Position numbers and translations under genes: made by a program. DNA of 64,000 bases from contig JAKAFN010000008.1 in NCBI GenBank assembly GCA_021825945.1, forward strand, positions 1 to 64,000, given 5' to 3'. Numbering within the stretch: position 1 is the stretch's first letter; every line of letters starts with the position of its first letter. The notes under the pieces were generated by a model that saw nothing but the letters and a program-made list of their open reading frames with translations, did no database searches and was not told the origin of the DNA. The DNA is from Pseudomonadota bacterium (lineage in GTDB: Bacteria > Pseudomonadota > Gammaproteobacteria > Burkholderiales > Burkholderiaceae_F). Of the stretch, positions 1 through 6,453 are shown piece by piece.

Positions 1-300
1 TATTTCCCCTACGATTGCCCATGGCGGTTTCCTTTCCTCGAGTTTCACAGGTTGGCAAACCCGATTCTCCCGGATTCACCTGGAAACCGCCGCCTTCAAC
101 CTTCAACTACGCTTGGGGCACCGCCCGTGATCCGCCTCCAAAAAGGACGCAACGATGTCCCGGTCGGCCGCCGTCGCCTACGACGTCAATTCCCGGACAG
201 TTACGATCTAAACGTTTCCGCCCGCGGATTGTTCCAGCCGAATCAGACCCCGGAATAGATGGGATTCACCACACGCTTACTACCAAGGTCCGAGTGCCCC
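1..300. other. Non-coding left edge
   Basis: I see no convincing gene in this stretch. The short open frames have no ribosome-binding site and no recognisable composition. The first bases contain the octamer CCCCTACG (6-13) inside an 11-base match, ATTTCCCCTAC (2-12), to positions 1454-1464 in the integrative element to the right. The edge may therefore hold part of another integrase arm region, but that is a weak inference from a short match. Confidence 0.4.
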
Positions 301-330
301 AGAAAGAAAAACGCCCGCATGGTGCGGGCG
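301..330 (-). terminator. Rho-independent terminator of the PEP-CTERM gene
   Basis: An 8-bp GC-rich stem, CGCCCGCA/TGCGGGCG with a 3-base loop (312-330), is followed on the minus strand by a T-rich run (TTTTTCTTT). It lies about 30 bp downstream of the PEP-CTERM stop codon, where that gene's terminator is expected. Confidence 0.8.
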
Positions 331-360
331 TATTCTTGCATCGGTCGTTGCGTCGCCCGA

Positions 361-1041
361 TCACCTCCTGCGCATTTTGCGGGCGAGCGCCGTGCCGATG
401 AGAGCCATCCCCATCATGCCGAGCGCGGTCGGCTCCGGGACGTTGGTAGGAGTCCCGGGGCTCGTTGCACCCACCAGGCCCGTGCTCGCGCAGCCCGAAT
501 CCGTTGCTGCCGAGCAGATGTCGGCGGCAAAGTACGCTGGCGTAAATCCGTTAGGCGGTGCGTTGCTGGTCAGGGCGAAGTCGGCGGTGGTCAGCGATGC
601 GCCCAGTACCTGGAAGCCAAATGGCGCTGTGGCGACGGGAGTCGACGTGCCGTTTCCGCATGTGCTGCAGTCGATTCCCCAAGTGAACGTTCCGAAGGGG
701 TTGGCCCTGCCCCCCGGCATGAATGCCGAGAAGCTCTGGCCATTCCCCCCCGAAAAGTTGCCGACGCTGGTCGGGGTGGCGTCGAGGTTGAAACTGAACA
801 TCGGGCCGGCGCCGGTGTTTGCGAAAATTTCCGTGCCGGCCAAGGCGACGCTGACCTGGACGCCGCCCGAGATGTCGGTAAGGGTCACCGTTCCATAGTT
901 GGTGGTGCCGGAAACGAATCCGCTATCGAGCGTGTACATGACGCTGGCCGCTGCCGGAAATGCGGCCCCGATCGTGAGCGTGAGCGCGGCGACGCGATAG
1001 AGGGTGTGAAACCACGTTCGTACGCTATTGCCCAGTTTCAT
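361..1041 (-). CDS. PEP-CTERM sorting domain exported protein
   Basis: Small secreted protein of 226 residues. The start is ATG at 1041 because GCAGGAGC lies about 7 bases upstream; a longer frame to 1071 lacks that spacing. Residues 1-37 form a signal peptide (charged start, hydrophobic core, cleavage near AAAS). The last 25 residues carry the tripartite PEP-CTERM sorting signal: VPEP, a short hydrophobic helix, then ARKMRRR. In this family an exosortase recognises the signal during export to the surface or the exopolysaccharide matrix. The body is rich in Gly, Ser, Thr and Asn, as is usual for these proteins, and I recognise no enzymatic domain. No exosortase gene is in the window. The gene is monocistronic with its own terminator. 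Confidence 0.85.
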   Translation of the reverse strand: MKLGNSVRTWFHTLYRVAALTLTIGAAFPAAASVMYTLDSGFVSGTTNYGTVTLTDISGGVQVSVALAGTEIFANTGAGPMFSFNLDATPTSVGNFSGGNGQSFSAFMPGGRANPFGTFTWGIDCSTCGNGTSTPVATAPFGFQVLGASLTTADFALTSNAPPNGFTPAYFAADICSAATDSGCASTGLVGATSPGTPTNVPEPTALGMMGMALIGTALARKMRRR

Positions 1042-1309
1042 TTTGATGCTCCTGCGAACCCGAATCGGCATGGGAAATTTCCCATGTGGTAGATGTCGGT
1101 AGAAGAAGCAAATATGGTGCCAGTTAAATTTTTCTTAGGAAAATCAAGTGCATTCCTCGGAATGGTCGGCAACGTATGTCTTGGATGTAAAAAAACCGAC
1201 ATTCGACATTTCACTGCAATCCAATCGAACATCTGGCGATCGACTTCGAGAGGACCTTGCAGGGTGTCCGTGCGCTGAACCGGCCAAAGGACGCAGTCCA
1301 TTTCTGCGG
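1042..1309. other. Upstream region of the PEP-CTERM gene, left flank of the element
   Basis: About 270 bp without a convincing gene. It is relatively AT-rich around 1120-1225, compatible with the promoter of the minus-strand PEP-CTERM gene, but I cannot assign definite -35 and -10 boxes. The right end is the original chromosomal sequence downstream of tRNA-Lys before the element inserted. Confidence 0.4.
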
Positions 1310-1377
1310 CGTAAGCCGTTGATTTGATTGGTGGGTCGTGCAGGACTTGAACCTTCGACCAACGGATTAAAAGTCCG
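1310..1377. repeat. Left attachment repeat (tRNA-Lys 3' remnant)
   Basis: Direct repeat of 6220-6287 with one mismatch in 68 bases (T at 1355 for G at 6265). It includes the anticodon-loop, variable, T-arm and acceptor 3' segments of tRNA-Lys, but there is no 5' half next to it, so it is not a functional tRNA. The mismatch changes the T-stem from GCAGG to GAAGG and would break a base pair, which is tolerable only in a non-functional copy. Confidence 0.9.
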
Positions 1378-1457
1378 GGCAATCTGCTATTTCCATGCGT
1401 TGACCACGATTCCCGGAAGTGCCGTAATACGCGGAATTTCAAGCGATTTCTCCATTT

Positions 1458-1524
1458 CCCCTACATTAGTCCGTTGATTGACATTCCGCCGAATTCCCGG
1501 AAAACCCCTACATGGCCCCTACAT
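1458..1524. repeat. Putative integrase arm-type sites, left end
   Basis: Three copies of CCCCTACAT occur at 1458-1466, 1505-1513 and 1516-1524. The last two start 11 bp apart, about one helical turn. Matching motifs near the right end are ACCCTACAC (6162-6170) and CCCCTACAT (6173-6181), also 11 bp apart. Placement just inside both attachment repeats and next to the integrase gene fits arm-type binding sites; that role is inferred. Confidence 0.55.
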
Positions 1525-1540
1525 GGGCGACCTTCGGATT

Positions 1541-2926
1541 ATGGCAATGGGCAAACCGGGGAAAGCAGAGCGGGAGCGGCGGCGGGTACATTTCACCGCC
1601 GACCGGGTGGCGAAATTCGCGTGCGAACCCGGCAAGGCCCAAGCCTTCTTCTGGGACGACGAGGCGCGCGGGCTTGGGGTGCGCGTCACTGCCGCCGGGG
1701 CGAAGTCCTACGTTTTCGAGGGTTGGCTACACGGCAAGAGCTTTCGCATGACCATCGGCAGCCTGCGGGAATGGCCGATTGACGGCCCCGCCGGGGAAAC
1801 CAAGACCGCACGCTTCGAAGCGCGCCGCCTCAAGAACCTGACGGACCAGGGTATCGACCCGCGACACCTGGAAGCCGAGAAGCGCGCCAAGGTGGACGCC
1901 GCCCGCGAGCAGGCCAAGGCGCAAGTTGCCTTGGTGGCCGACGCCTGGGCCGCATATCTGGCCTACCACCGGGAGCGGATGGCGCTTCCCTACGCGAAAA
2001 AGAAGTGGGGGGCGCGGCACTTCGCGGACCATGAACGACTTGCGCAGGCTGGGGGTGCCAAGTACAAGCGCGGCCAAGGCGAAACGAAGCAAGGCCCGCT
2101 CTACCCGCTGCTGCAAATGCGCCTTGCCGACGTGAACGCCGCCGCGCTGGCCGAATGGATGCGCAAAGAGGCCGCCGACCGGCCGAGTACCGCACGGCAG
2201 GCGTTCGTGCTGTTCCGCACGTTCTGGCGCTGGTGCGCCGACCGGCCCGAGTATTCCGGCATCCGGGACGCCGCCGCGATTGCATCCAAAGACCTGCGCG
2301 CCGAGGTTCCCGTAGCGCAGAACAAGCGGTTCGACGTGCTGGAACGGGCGCACATGAAAGCATGGTTTGCCGCCGTCCGGGCGATTCCGAACCCCATCAT
2401 TTCCGCGTACCTGCAAGGGCTGGCGCTGACCGGCGCGCGTCGGGAGGAACTCGCGGGGCTGCGATGGGAGAACGTCGATTTCGGCCTGGGCGCAATCTGG
2501 ATACGGGACAAGGTGCGGGCCGAGGGCCGGAAAGTCCCGCTTACGCCCTACCTTGCTTCCCTGCTGCGGGCGCTACCCCGCCGCAATGAGTGGGTTTTCT
2601 CCAGTCCGGGCGCGAAGGACGGCAAGATTGCGGAGCCGCGCATCGCGCACGTTCGCGCATTGGACGCCGCCGGACTGCCGCATGTCACCCTGCACGGCCT
2701 GCGCCGCACGTTCGCATCCCTGGCCGAGTGGGTGGAAATGCCGCATGGCATCGTGGCGCAAATCATGGGGCACACGCCCAGCGCGACGGCGGAGCGGCAC
2801 TACATCAGCCGCCCCCTGGAACTTCTGGCCGTATGGCACACGAAGTACGAGGCGTGGATTCTGAAAGAGGCCGGCATCGAGTTTGCCGCGAAGGCCGATG
2901 CGCCGCGATTGCAGATTGTGGGCTGA
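1541..2926 (+). CDS. Tyrosine-type integrase, P4 family (DUF4102 N-terminus)
   Basis: Site-specific recombinase that would catalyse insertion and excision of the surrounding element at tRNA-Lys. The N-terminal arm-binding domain of the DUF4102 type is seen at about residues 12-75 (FFWDDEARGLGVRV), followed by a SAM-like core-binding region. The catalytic domain shows TGARREEL (first Arg), KVPLTPYL (Lys), HGLRRTFASL (His and second Arg) and GHTPSATAERHY (His and nucleophilic Tyr). All catalytic residues appear present, so the enzyme looks intact. The frame is open from 1478, but the conserved part begins soon after ATG 1541; no strong ribosome-binding site decides between the starts. At about 460 residues it is somewhat longer than the usual 400-430. 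Confidence 0.9.
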   Translation: MAMGKPGKAERERRRVHFTADRVAKFACEPGKAQAFFWDDEARGLGVRVTAAGAKSYVFEGWLHGKSFRMTIGSLREWPIDGPAGETKTARFEARRLKNLTDQGIDPRHLEAEKRAKVDAAREQAKAQVALVADAWAAYLAYHRERMALPYAKKKWGARHFADHERLAQAGGAKYKRGQGETKQGPLYPLLQMRLADVNAAALAEWMRKEAADRPSTARQAFVLFRTFWRWCADRPEYSGIRDAAAIASKDLRAEVPVAQNKRFDVLERAHMKAWFAAVRAIPNPIISAYLQGLALTGARREELAGLRWENVDFGLGAIWIRDKVRAEGRKVPLTPYLASLLRALPRRNEWVFSSPGAKDGKIAEPRIAHVRALDAAGLPHVTLHGLRRTFASLAEWVEMPHGIVAQIMGHTPSATAERHYISRPLELLAVWHTKYEAWILKEAGIEFAAKADAPRLQIVG

Positions 2927-2951
2927 ACGCTAATAGCAAAAAGGCTATACT

Positions 2952-3275
2952 ATGGCCGGATGGACGGTAGACGTGCACCCGCTGGCCGAAGCGGAATTGA
3001 AGGCGCTACCCGCCGACATGCGCGCCCGGTTCCTGCATATCGCGGAACTGCTGGAAGCCTTCGGCCCGGCGAAAGTCGGAATGCCGCATGTTCGCCCGCT
3101 GGAAAGCAAGTTGTGGGAAATGCGGATGCGGGGGCGCGATGGCATCGCCCGCGCCGTGTATGCCGCCGTCCGAGGCCGCACGCTGCTGGTGCTGCATGTC
3201 TTCGTGAAAAAGACGGAGAAGACGCCGCGCGCCGCGATTGAAACCGCCAAGGACCGATTGGAGGCTTTGCCGTGA
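2952..3275 (+). CDS. Type II toxin, RelE/HigB superfamily (phage Gp49-like)
   Basis: 107-residue basic protein of the phage-derived Gp49-like/HigB toxin family, expected to act as a ribosome-dependent mRNA endonuclease. Visible family features are the early DVHPLAEAELKALP helix, the KLWEMRMRGRDGIARAVYAA core and LVLHVFVKKTEKTP near the C-terminus. It starts 25 bp after the integrase stop, so the two may be cotranscribed. The stop codon overlaps the GTG start of the HTH gene that follows, the toxin-first order typical of HigBA-like modules. Toxicity is inferred from the family. Confidence 0.85.
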   Translation: MAGWTVDVHPLAEAELKALPADMRARFLHIAELLEAFGPAKVGMPHVRPLESKLWEMRMRGRDGIARAVYAAVRGRTLLVLHVFVKKTEKTPRAAIETAKDRLEALP

Positions 3276-3553
3276 AATCCCTGAAAGCCATCAAGCGTGA
3301 ATTGCTGAAAGACGCCAAGACGCGTGCCGAATTCGACGCGCTGGCCGATGAGTACGCAATCACCCGCGAACTCATCGCGGCCCGCGCGCGCGCCGGACTC
3401 TCGCAAGCGGAAGTGGCCGAGCGTATGGGAACAACGCAAAGCGTGGTGGCGCGCTTGGAGAGCGGCAAGCGCCCGCCTTCCATGCGTACCGTGCAGCGGT
3501 TCGCGCAGGCCGTGGGGGGGCGGGTGCGGTTCAGCATCGAAGGCGCGGCATGA
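3272..3553 (+). CDS. HTH (XRE-type) antitoxin
   Basis: 93-residue protein that starts at GTG 3272 inside the toxin stop codon, which implies translational coupling. Residues 35-75 form a Cro/C1-type helix-turn-helix (GLSQAEVAERMGTTQSVVARLESGKRPPS). The N-terminal 30 residues (KAIKRELLKDAKTRAEFDALADEY) are typical of antitoxins paired with Gp49-like toxins. It should neutralise the toxin and repress the operon. A damaged second copy of this gene lies at 3864-4019. Its stop overlaps the ATG of the next gene by four bases. Confidence 0.85.
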   Translation: MKSLKAIKRELLKDAKTRAEFDALADEYAITRELIAARARAGLSQAEVAERMGTTQSVVARLESGKRPPSMRTVQRFAQAVGGRVRFSIEGAA

Positions 3554-3849
3554 GCAGAGAAACGCACAACCCCGCACACCCCGGCGAAGTATTGCGGGAA
3601 TGGCTGCCCGAGGGGATGACGGTTACGCAGGCCGCGCAGGATTTGCAGGTTTCCCGCGTCACGCTGTCCAAGGTGCTGAACGGCCATGCCGGAGTAACGG
3701 CAGGCATGGCGCTGCGCCGGTCGGCATGGCTTGGGACGACGCCCGATTCCTGGCTTGGGATGCAGGCGCAGTACGACCTATGGCAAGCCCGCAAGGAACG
3801 CATGCCGAAAATCAAGCCGATGCGCCGGGAGACTCCGGCCGCTGCGTGA
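3550..3849 (+). CDS. HigA/VapI-family antitoxin-like HTH protein
   Basis: 99-residue protein of the HigA addiction-module antitoxin family. The hallmarks are HPGEVLREWL at the N-terminus, the HTH (VTQAAQDLQVSRVTLSKVLNGHAGV), and the signature continuing MALRRSAWLGTTPDSWLGMQAQYDLWQA. It overlaps the upstream antitoxin by ATGA, so toxin, antitoxin and this gene form a three-gene operon. HigA proteins usually pair with a HigB toxin encoded just upstream; here that slot is held by another antitoxin. It may be an orphan antitoxin that lost its toxin, or a third regulatory component. Confidence 0.8.
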   Translation: MSRETHNPAHPGEVLREWLPEGMTVTQAAQDLQVSRVTLSKVLNGHAGVTAGMALRRSAWLGTTPDSWLGMQAQYDLWQARKERMPKIKPMRRETPAAA

Positions 3850-3863
3850 CGGGGATCTGTACC

Positions 3864-4019
3864 GTGAAATCCCAGAAAACCATCAAGCGCGAATTGCTGA
3901 AGGACGCGAAGACCCGCGCCGAGTACGACGCGCTGGCCGATTAGTACGCAATCGCCCGCGCAGGACACTATCCCAGACCGAGGTGGCCGAGCGCATGGGA
4001 ACGACGCAAAGCGTGGTGA
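3864..4019 (+). pseudogene. Decayed duplicate of the XRE antitoxin gene
   Basis: From GTG 3864 the sequence closely repeats the antitoxin gene at 3272. Translation gives KTIKRELLKDAKTRAEYDALAD and then a TAG stop, where the intact copy has GAG. A deletion of about 21 bases follows in the region before the HTH, and homology resumes through EVAERMGTTQSVV before ending abruptly near 4019. The premature stop and deletion make it non-functional as an antitoxin. Its tail is in a reading frame that runs on into the next protein. Confidence 0.8.
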
Positions 4020-4867
4020 CGCCGAAGGACGCCAATACTTCCGAAGCGCCGCAAGAGGACGCAGCGGACTTGGCGCCGATTGGCAAGTTCGCCCGATGGG
4101 CGGCGCGGCGCGAGCATCCGCCGATTCCTGGGGTGCCTGAGGAAAACGAAGTTGAGAGGGCAAGCCGCAGGGCATTGCGGGAAGCCACCGAGAAGGACTT
4201 TCTTTGCAGGCTCGCCAACTACATTCGGGATGGCATGTTGCGCGTGCGCAACCCGCTCAATGGTGCACCATACGCCCCGGCGCTGCCGCACCTGGACCCG
4301 GCCGACCCCACCTGGGAGATGGACGACGCCGAGTGTGACCATGCCCTGGAACTACTGGGGCAACTCGTGCGAACGGATGGGAACATTCGGCTTCAATCCG
4401 CAGCCGCGAACGAAGCCGAAGCCCGCGAGGTGCAAAAGCGCCAAGCGCGCGGGTTCTACACGCTGCGAGAGGCCGCCCGCAAAGTCGCGGAGGCCAATCC
4501 GGGCGTCCAGGAGAGCGAATTGCTCGCGGACATGGTTGCCGCGGCGAGGACGCGCACGCAGGTCATTCGCAAGCCGGCCACGCAGGCGCCCGACGAGAAG
4601 GTAGGTTCACTCCGGGCCTTCTGGCATTGGATGAGGCCGACCGACTTGGATGCGCTCTTTGCCGCCTGGGGTGTGACATATCGCTTTCCGAAGAATGCCG
4701 TCCCCGCACCAGAAGCGGAATTTCCGCCGAAGGCGAGCGGACAGGATGCGGACGGCGGGACGGAGGAAGCGAACAAAAAATGGACGCCGGAGCGCATCGA
4801 AGAAATGCGCGATGCGCGCCAGACTGAAATCGGAAAGCGTCATCTGAGCGAGAGCCTTGCATCGTGA
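3995..4867 (+). CDS. Unrecognised protein with an antitoxin-derived 5' end
   Basis: I do not recognise this protein. The frame is open from 3731, but the plausible start is ATG 3995, giving 290 residues. The first seven (MGTTQSV) come from the decayed antitoxin copy, and the rest is unrelated. It is hydrophilic, with helical segments rich in Ala, Glu and Arg. Near the C-terminus (about 260-285) is a KKWTPERIEEM segment that resembles the start of a C-terminal helix-turn-helix seen in some phage proteins, but it is too short to assign. No signal peptide or membrane segment is seen. The true start may have been lost when the antitoxin duplicate joined it. Confidence 0.5.
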   Translation: MGTTQSVVTPKDANTSEAPQEDAADLAPIGKFARWAARREHPPIPGVPEENEVERASRRALREATEKDFLCRLANYIRDGMLRVRNPLNGAPYAPALPHLDPADPTWEMDDAECDHALELLGQLVRTDGNIRLQSAAANEAEAREVQKRQARGFYTLREAARKVAEANPGVQESELLADMVAAARTRTQVIRKPATQAPDEKVGSLRAFWHWMRPTDLDALFAAWGVTYRFPKNAVPAPEAEFPPKASGQDADGGTEEANKKWTPERIEEMRDARQTEIGKRHLSESLAS

Positions 4868-5026
4868 ACAACGCTTCCCGCGTTTCGTCGTTACCGCGCA
4901 TCCGTCCCGCTCCATCGGAGATCAATGATGACTATCCAACGTTCGACATCCCATGTCGCTGACATACTCAGACGTTTTTCAACGGCCTGCTCGAATGTGG
5001 TAAATCGCGATGCGAGAGATGGGCCA

Positions 5027-5430
5027 ATGAGCGCGAAGCCGAAAGCCAGCAAAAACCAAAGGGGTTGTCCAAGATGCCGAATCCCCCTGCGACCCGAAGC
5101 GCGCGGAGAAGAAGGCGCGGGTGCGGCAAAATGGTCGGGGAGAACGTCGGGCAAAGCAGGCCGAGGCGATACGGGGCTGGAAGCCGTTTGAGCGGAGCAC
5201 CGGCCCAAGGACTGAGGCGGGAAAGGCCCCGCCTCGCAAAACGCTGTGGTGTTCGGCTGTTCACCGCCGAGGGCCGCGAGGAACGCTGCTTGCTCCGGGA
5301 ATTTCTCCGGCTTAATCGACAGTCACTCGTCCAGCTGTGGGGGGCATACATCGCGCGCAGGGAAATTGGGGGTTCCGTTGCAGGCAAGTGGCCCGTCCCC
5401 GAGACTCGACAAAAAAGGAGGAAAAAATGA
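5027..5430 (+). pseudogene. Frameshifted small protein with STGPRT..GKAR motif
   Basis: The sequence encodes RQNGRGERRAKQAEAI, then GWKPFERSTGPRTEAGKA in one frame. It continues as RLAKRCGVRLFTAEGREE and RCLLREFLRLNRQ in another. The join falls in a CCCC run near 5233: removing one C restores a continuous protein. The pattern STGPRTxEGKAR...NxxKxG(x)5-AEAxxERRxLR is found in small uncharacterised proteins of phages and islands. The N-terminal part from ATG 5027 (with CPRCRIPLRPEAR) may need a second shift to join. Function is unknown; either decay or a sequencing error could explain it. The end overlaps the next gene by ATGA. Confidence 0.45.
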
Positions 5431-5879
5431 CGGACACTTGCAGGAAGGTGGCATTCCTTGCCGCGTTCGCCTTGGTTGAAATCGGCATTACAGGATGCGC
5501 CGCCCGGCATCCGAGGCCATCTTATGCGGAGCAAGTCGCGCAAATTCCTGCGCCGACTAACAAGGCCGATTGGCAGCATAAATGCGCTTACCTGCGAGCT
5601 GAGATTGCGAAGCAGCAAAACATTGCCATGCTGGGTGCCGCGGAATTTCAAGGCATATACGCATATCTTCTTGCGGCCGACGCCAGAAATAACATTGCTG
5701 CGCTTGAATCGCGAGCGAGCGACTTTAACTGTACCGCCGCATTCAGCAATCAACCGGCGCCGGTACAAAGTTCCGCGTCGACTGAGGTGGTGAAATCAAA
5801 AATTGAAAGCTGTATTGACGCCTGCAAGGCGAATACATCCAGAACCTCCGACGAATGCTTTGACGCTTGCAACCATTGA
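5427..5879 (+). CDS. Small Cys-rich lipoprotein, unknown function
   Basis: 150-residue predicted lipoprotein. The start ATG 5427 is fixed by a strong AAAGGAGGAAAAA ribosome-binding site. Residues 1-24 are a signal peptide ending in the lipobox ITGC, with the lipidated Cys at about residue 25. The mature part is helical, and the last 25 residues contain two CxxxC motifs (CIDAC and CFDAC), a repeated pattern that could form disulfides in the periplasm. I do not recognise a family. It is the last gene of the element before its right attachment site. Confidence 0.7.
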   Translation: MTDTCRKVAFLAAFALVEIGITGCAARHPRPSYAEQVAQIPAPTNKADWQHKCAYLRAEIAKQQNIAMLGAAEFQGIYAYLLAADARNNIAALESRASDFNCTAAFSNQPAPVQSSASTEVVKSKIESCIDACKANTSRTSDECFDACNH

Positions 5880-6204
5880 AACGACAACGGCGCGAATGCA
5901 AGGCGAAATCGCCAAGCTCTCCGTGTCGCCCTTTCCTGCAGGCATCGCGCGCGCGAGGGAAGCCGCCTCGATTCATCGGCGGACGCTTCAGCATTCCCGC
6001 TCCCGAGGCATGCAAACCGTTGCCGGAACGATACGCGAACAATGCGGGGAAGCACCAAGGAGGAAACCGGGAATCGGCGGGGAACGGCGGAATTCCGGGG
6101 CGTCGGCATCCGCACACCGCACCAGGCCGGCAGGCCGGAATCCGGGCAAATTCCCCGGAAAACCCTACACTGCCCCTACATGACCCGCGAACCGCCAAAA
6201 CGAA
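5880..6204. other. Right end of the element, no gene seen
   Basis: About 325 bp without a supportable gene; the open frames here lack ribosome-binding sites and known composition. It holds the right-end arm-type repeats: ACCCTACAC at 6162-6170 and CCCCTACAT at 6173-6181, 11 bp apart. They lie within a longer stretch (about 6150-6181) that resembles 1491-1524 at the left end. Confidence 0.5.
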
Positions 6205-6230
6205 AACGGCCTACGCATTCGTAAGCCGTT
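6194..6230 (-). terminator. Terminator of tRNA-Lys
   Basis: On the minus strand AACGGCTTACG and CGTAGGCCGTT form an 11-bp stem (one G-U pair) with loop AATG at 6205-6230, followed by TTTTCGTTTT. It lies 9 bp past the tRNA 3' end and partly overlaps the attachment repeat. The full hairpin therefore exists only on the element side; the left remnant keeps one arm. Confidence 0.75.
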
Positions 6231-6287
6231 GATTTGATTGGTGGGTCGTGCAGGACTTGAACCTGCGACCAACGGATTAAAAGTCCG
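6220..6287. repeat. Right attachment repeat within tRNA-Lys
   Basis: Partner of the repeat at 1310-1377. This copy is part of the intact tRNA-Lys gene, so insertion of the element regenerated the tRNA 3' end. Confidence 0.9.
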
Positions 6288-6314
6288 CTGCTCTACCGAC
6301 TGAGCTAACGACCC
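6239..6314 (-). tRNA. tRNA-Lys (anticodon TTT)
   Basis: 76 nt with encoded CCA. The acceptor stem pairs GGGTCGT with ACGACCC. The D-arm AGCTCAGTCGGTAGAGC, anticodon arm with CTTTTAA and T-arm GCAGG-TTCAAGT-CCTGC are all intact. It lies downstream of cpoB on the same strand and is the integration target of the element to its left. Confidence 0.97.
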
Positions 6315-6453
6315 GCGGGCGGCTGGGCCGGTACGATGGGTGTCGTGTAGATCCACGATCCCCGGCGCCAGAAAAGCCCACGATTATCGCGAGACCGGGC
6401 TGCGGAGTCAAATCGCACCACGGCGGCGGGCGCAGTCTTCCGCGCCCGATCGA

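Larger units (their letters stand above)
1310..6287. mobile_element. Small integrative element in tRNA-Lys, about 4.9 kb
   Basis: The element is bounded by a 68-bp direct repeat (1310-1377 and 6220-6287, one mismatch). The repeat comprises the 3' part of tRNA-Lys from the anticodon loop to CCA, plus 19 bp downstream. The intact tRNA is at the right end and the displaced 3' remnant at the left, the classic result of site-specific integration into a tRNA 3' end. Cargo: a P4-type integrase directly inside the left end, a toxin-antitoxin cluster with a duplicated antitoxin, an unrecognised protein, a frameshifted small gene and a lipoprotein. No replication, conjugation or phage structural genes are visible, so it is probably a non-autonomous or decayed element. 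Confidence 0.85.

Noticed and set aside
1093..1278. A 61-codon plus-strand frame between the PEP-CTERM gene and the element
   Set aside because: No ribosome-binding site and no recognisable family; likely promoter region of the divergent gene.
5867..6232. A 121-codon plus-strand frame at the right end of the element
   Set aside because: It overlaps the lipoprotein end and runs through the arm sites and tRNA terminator, with no start signal.
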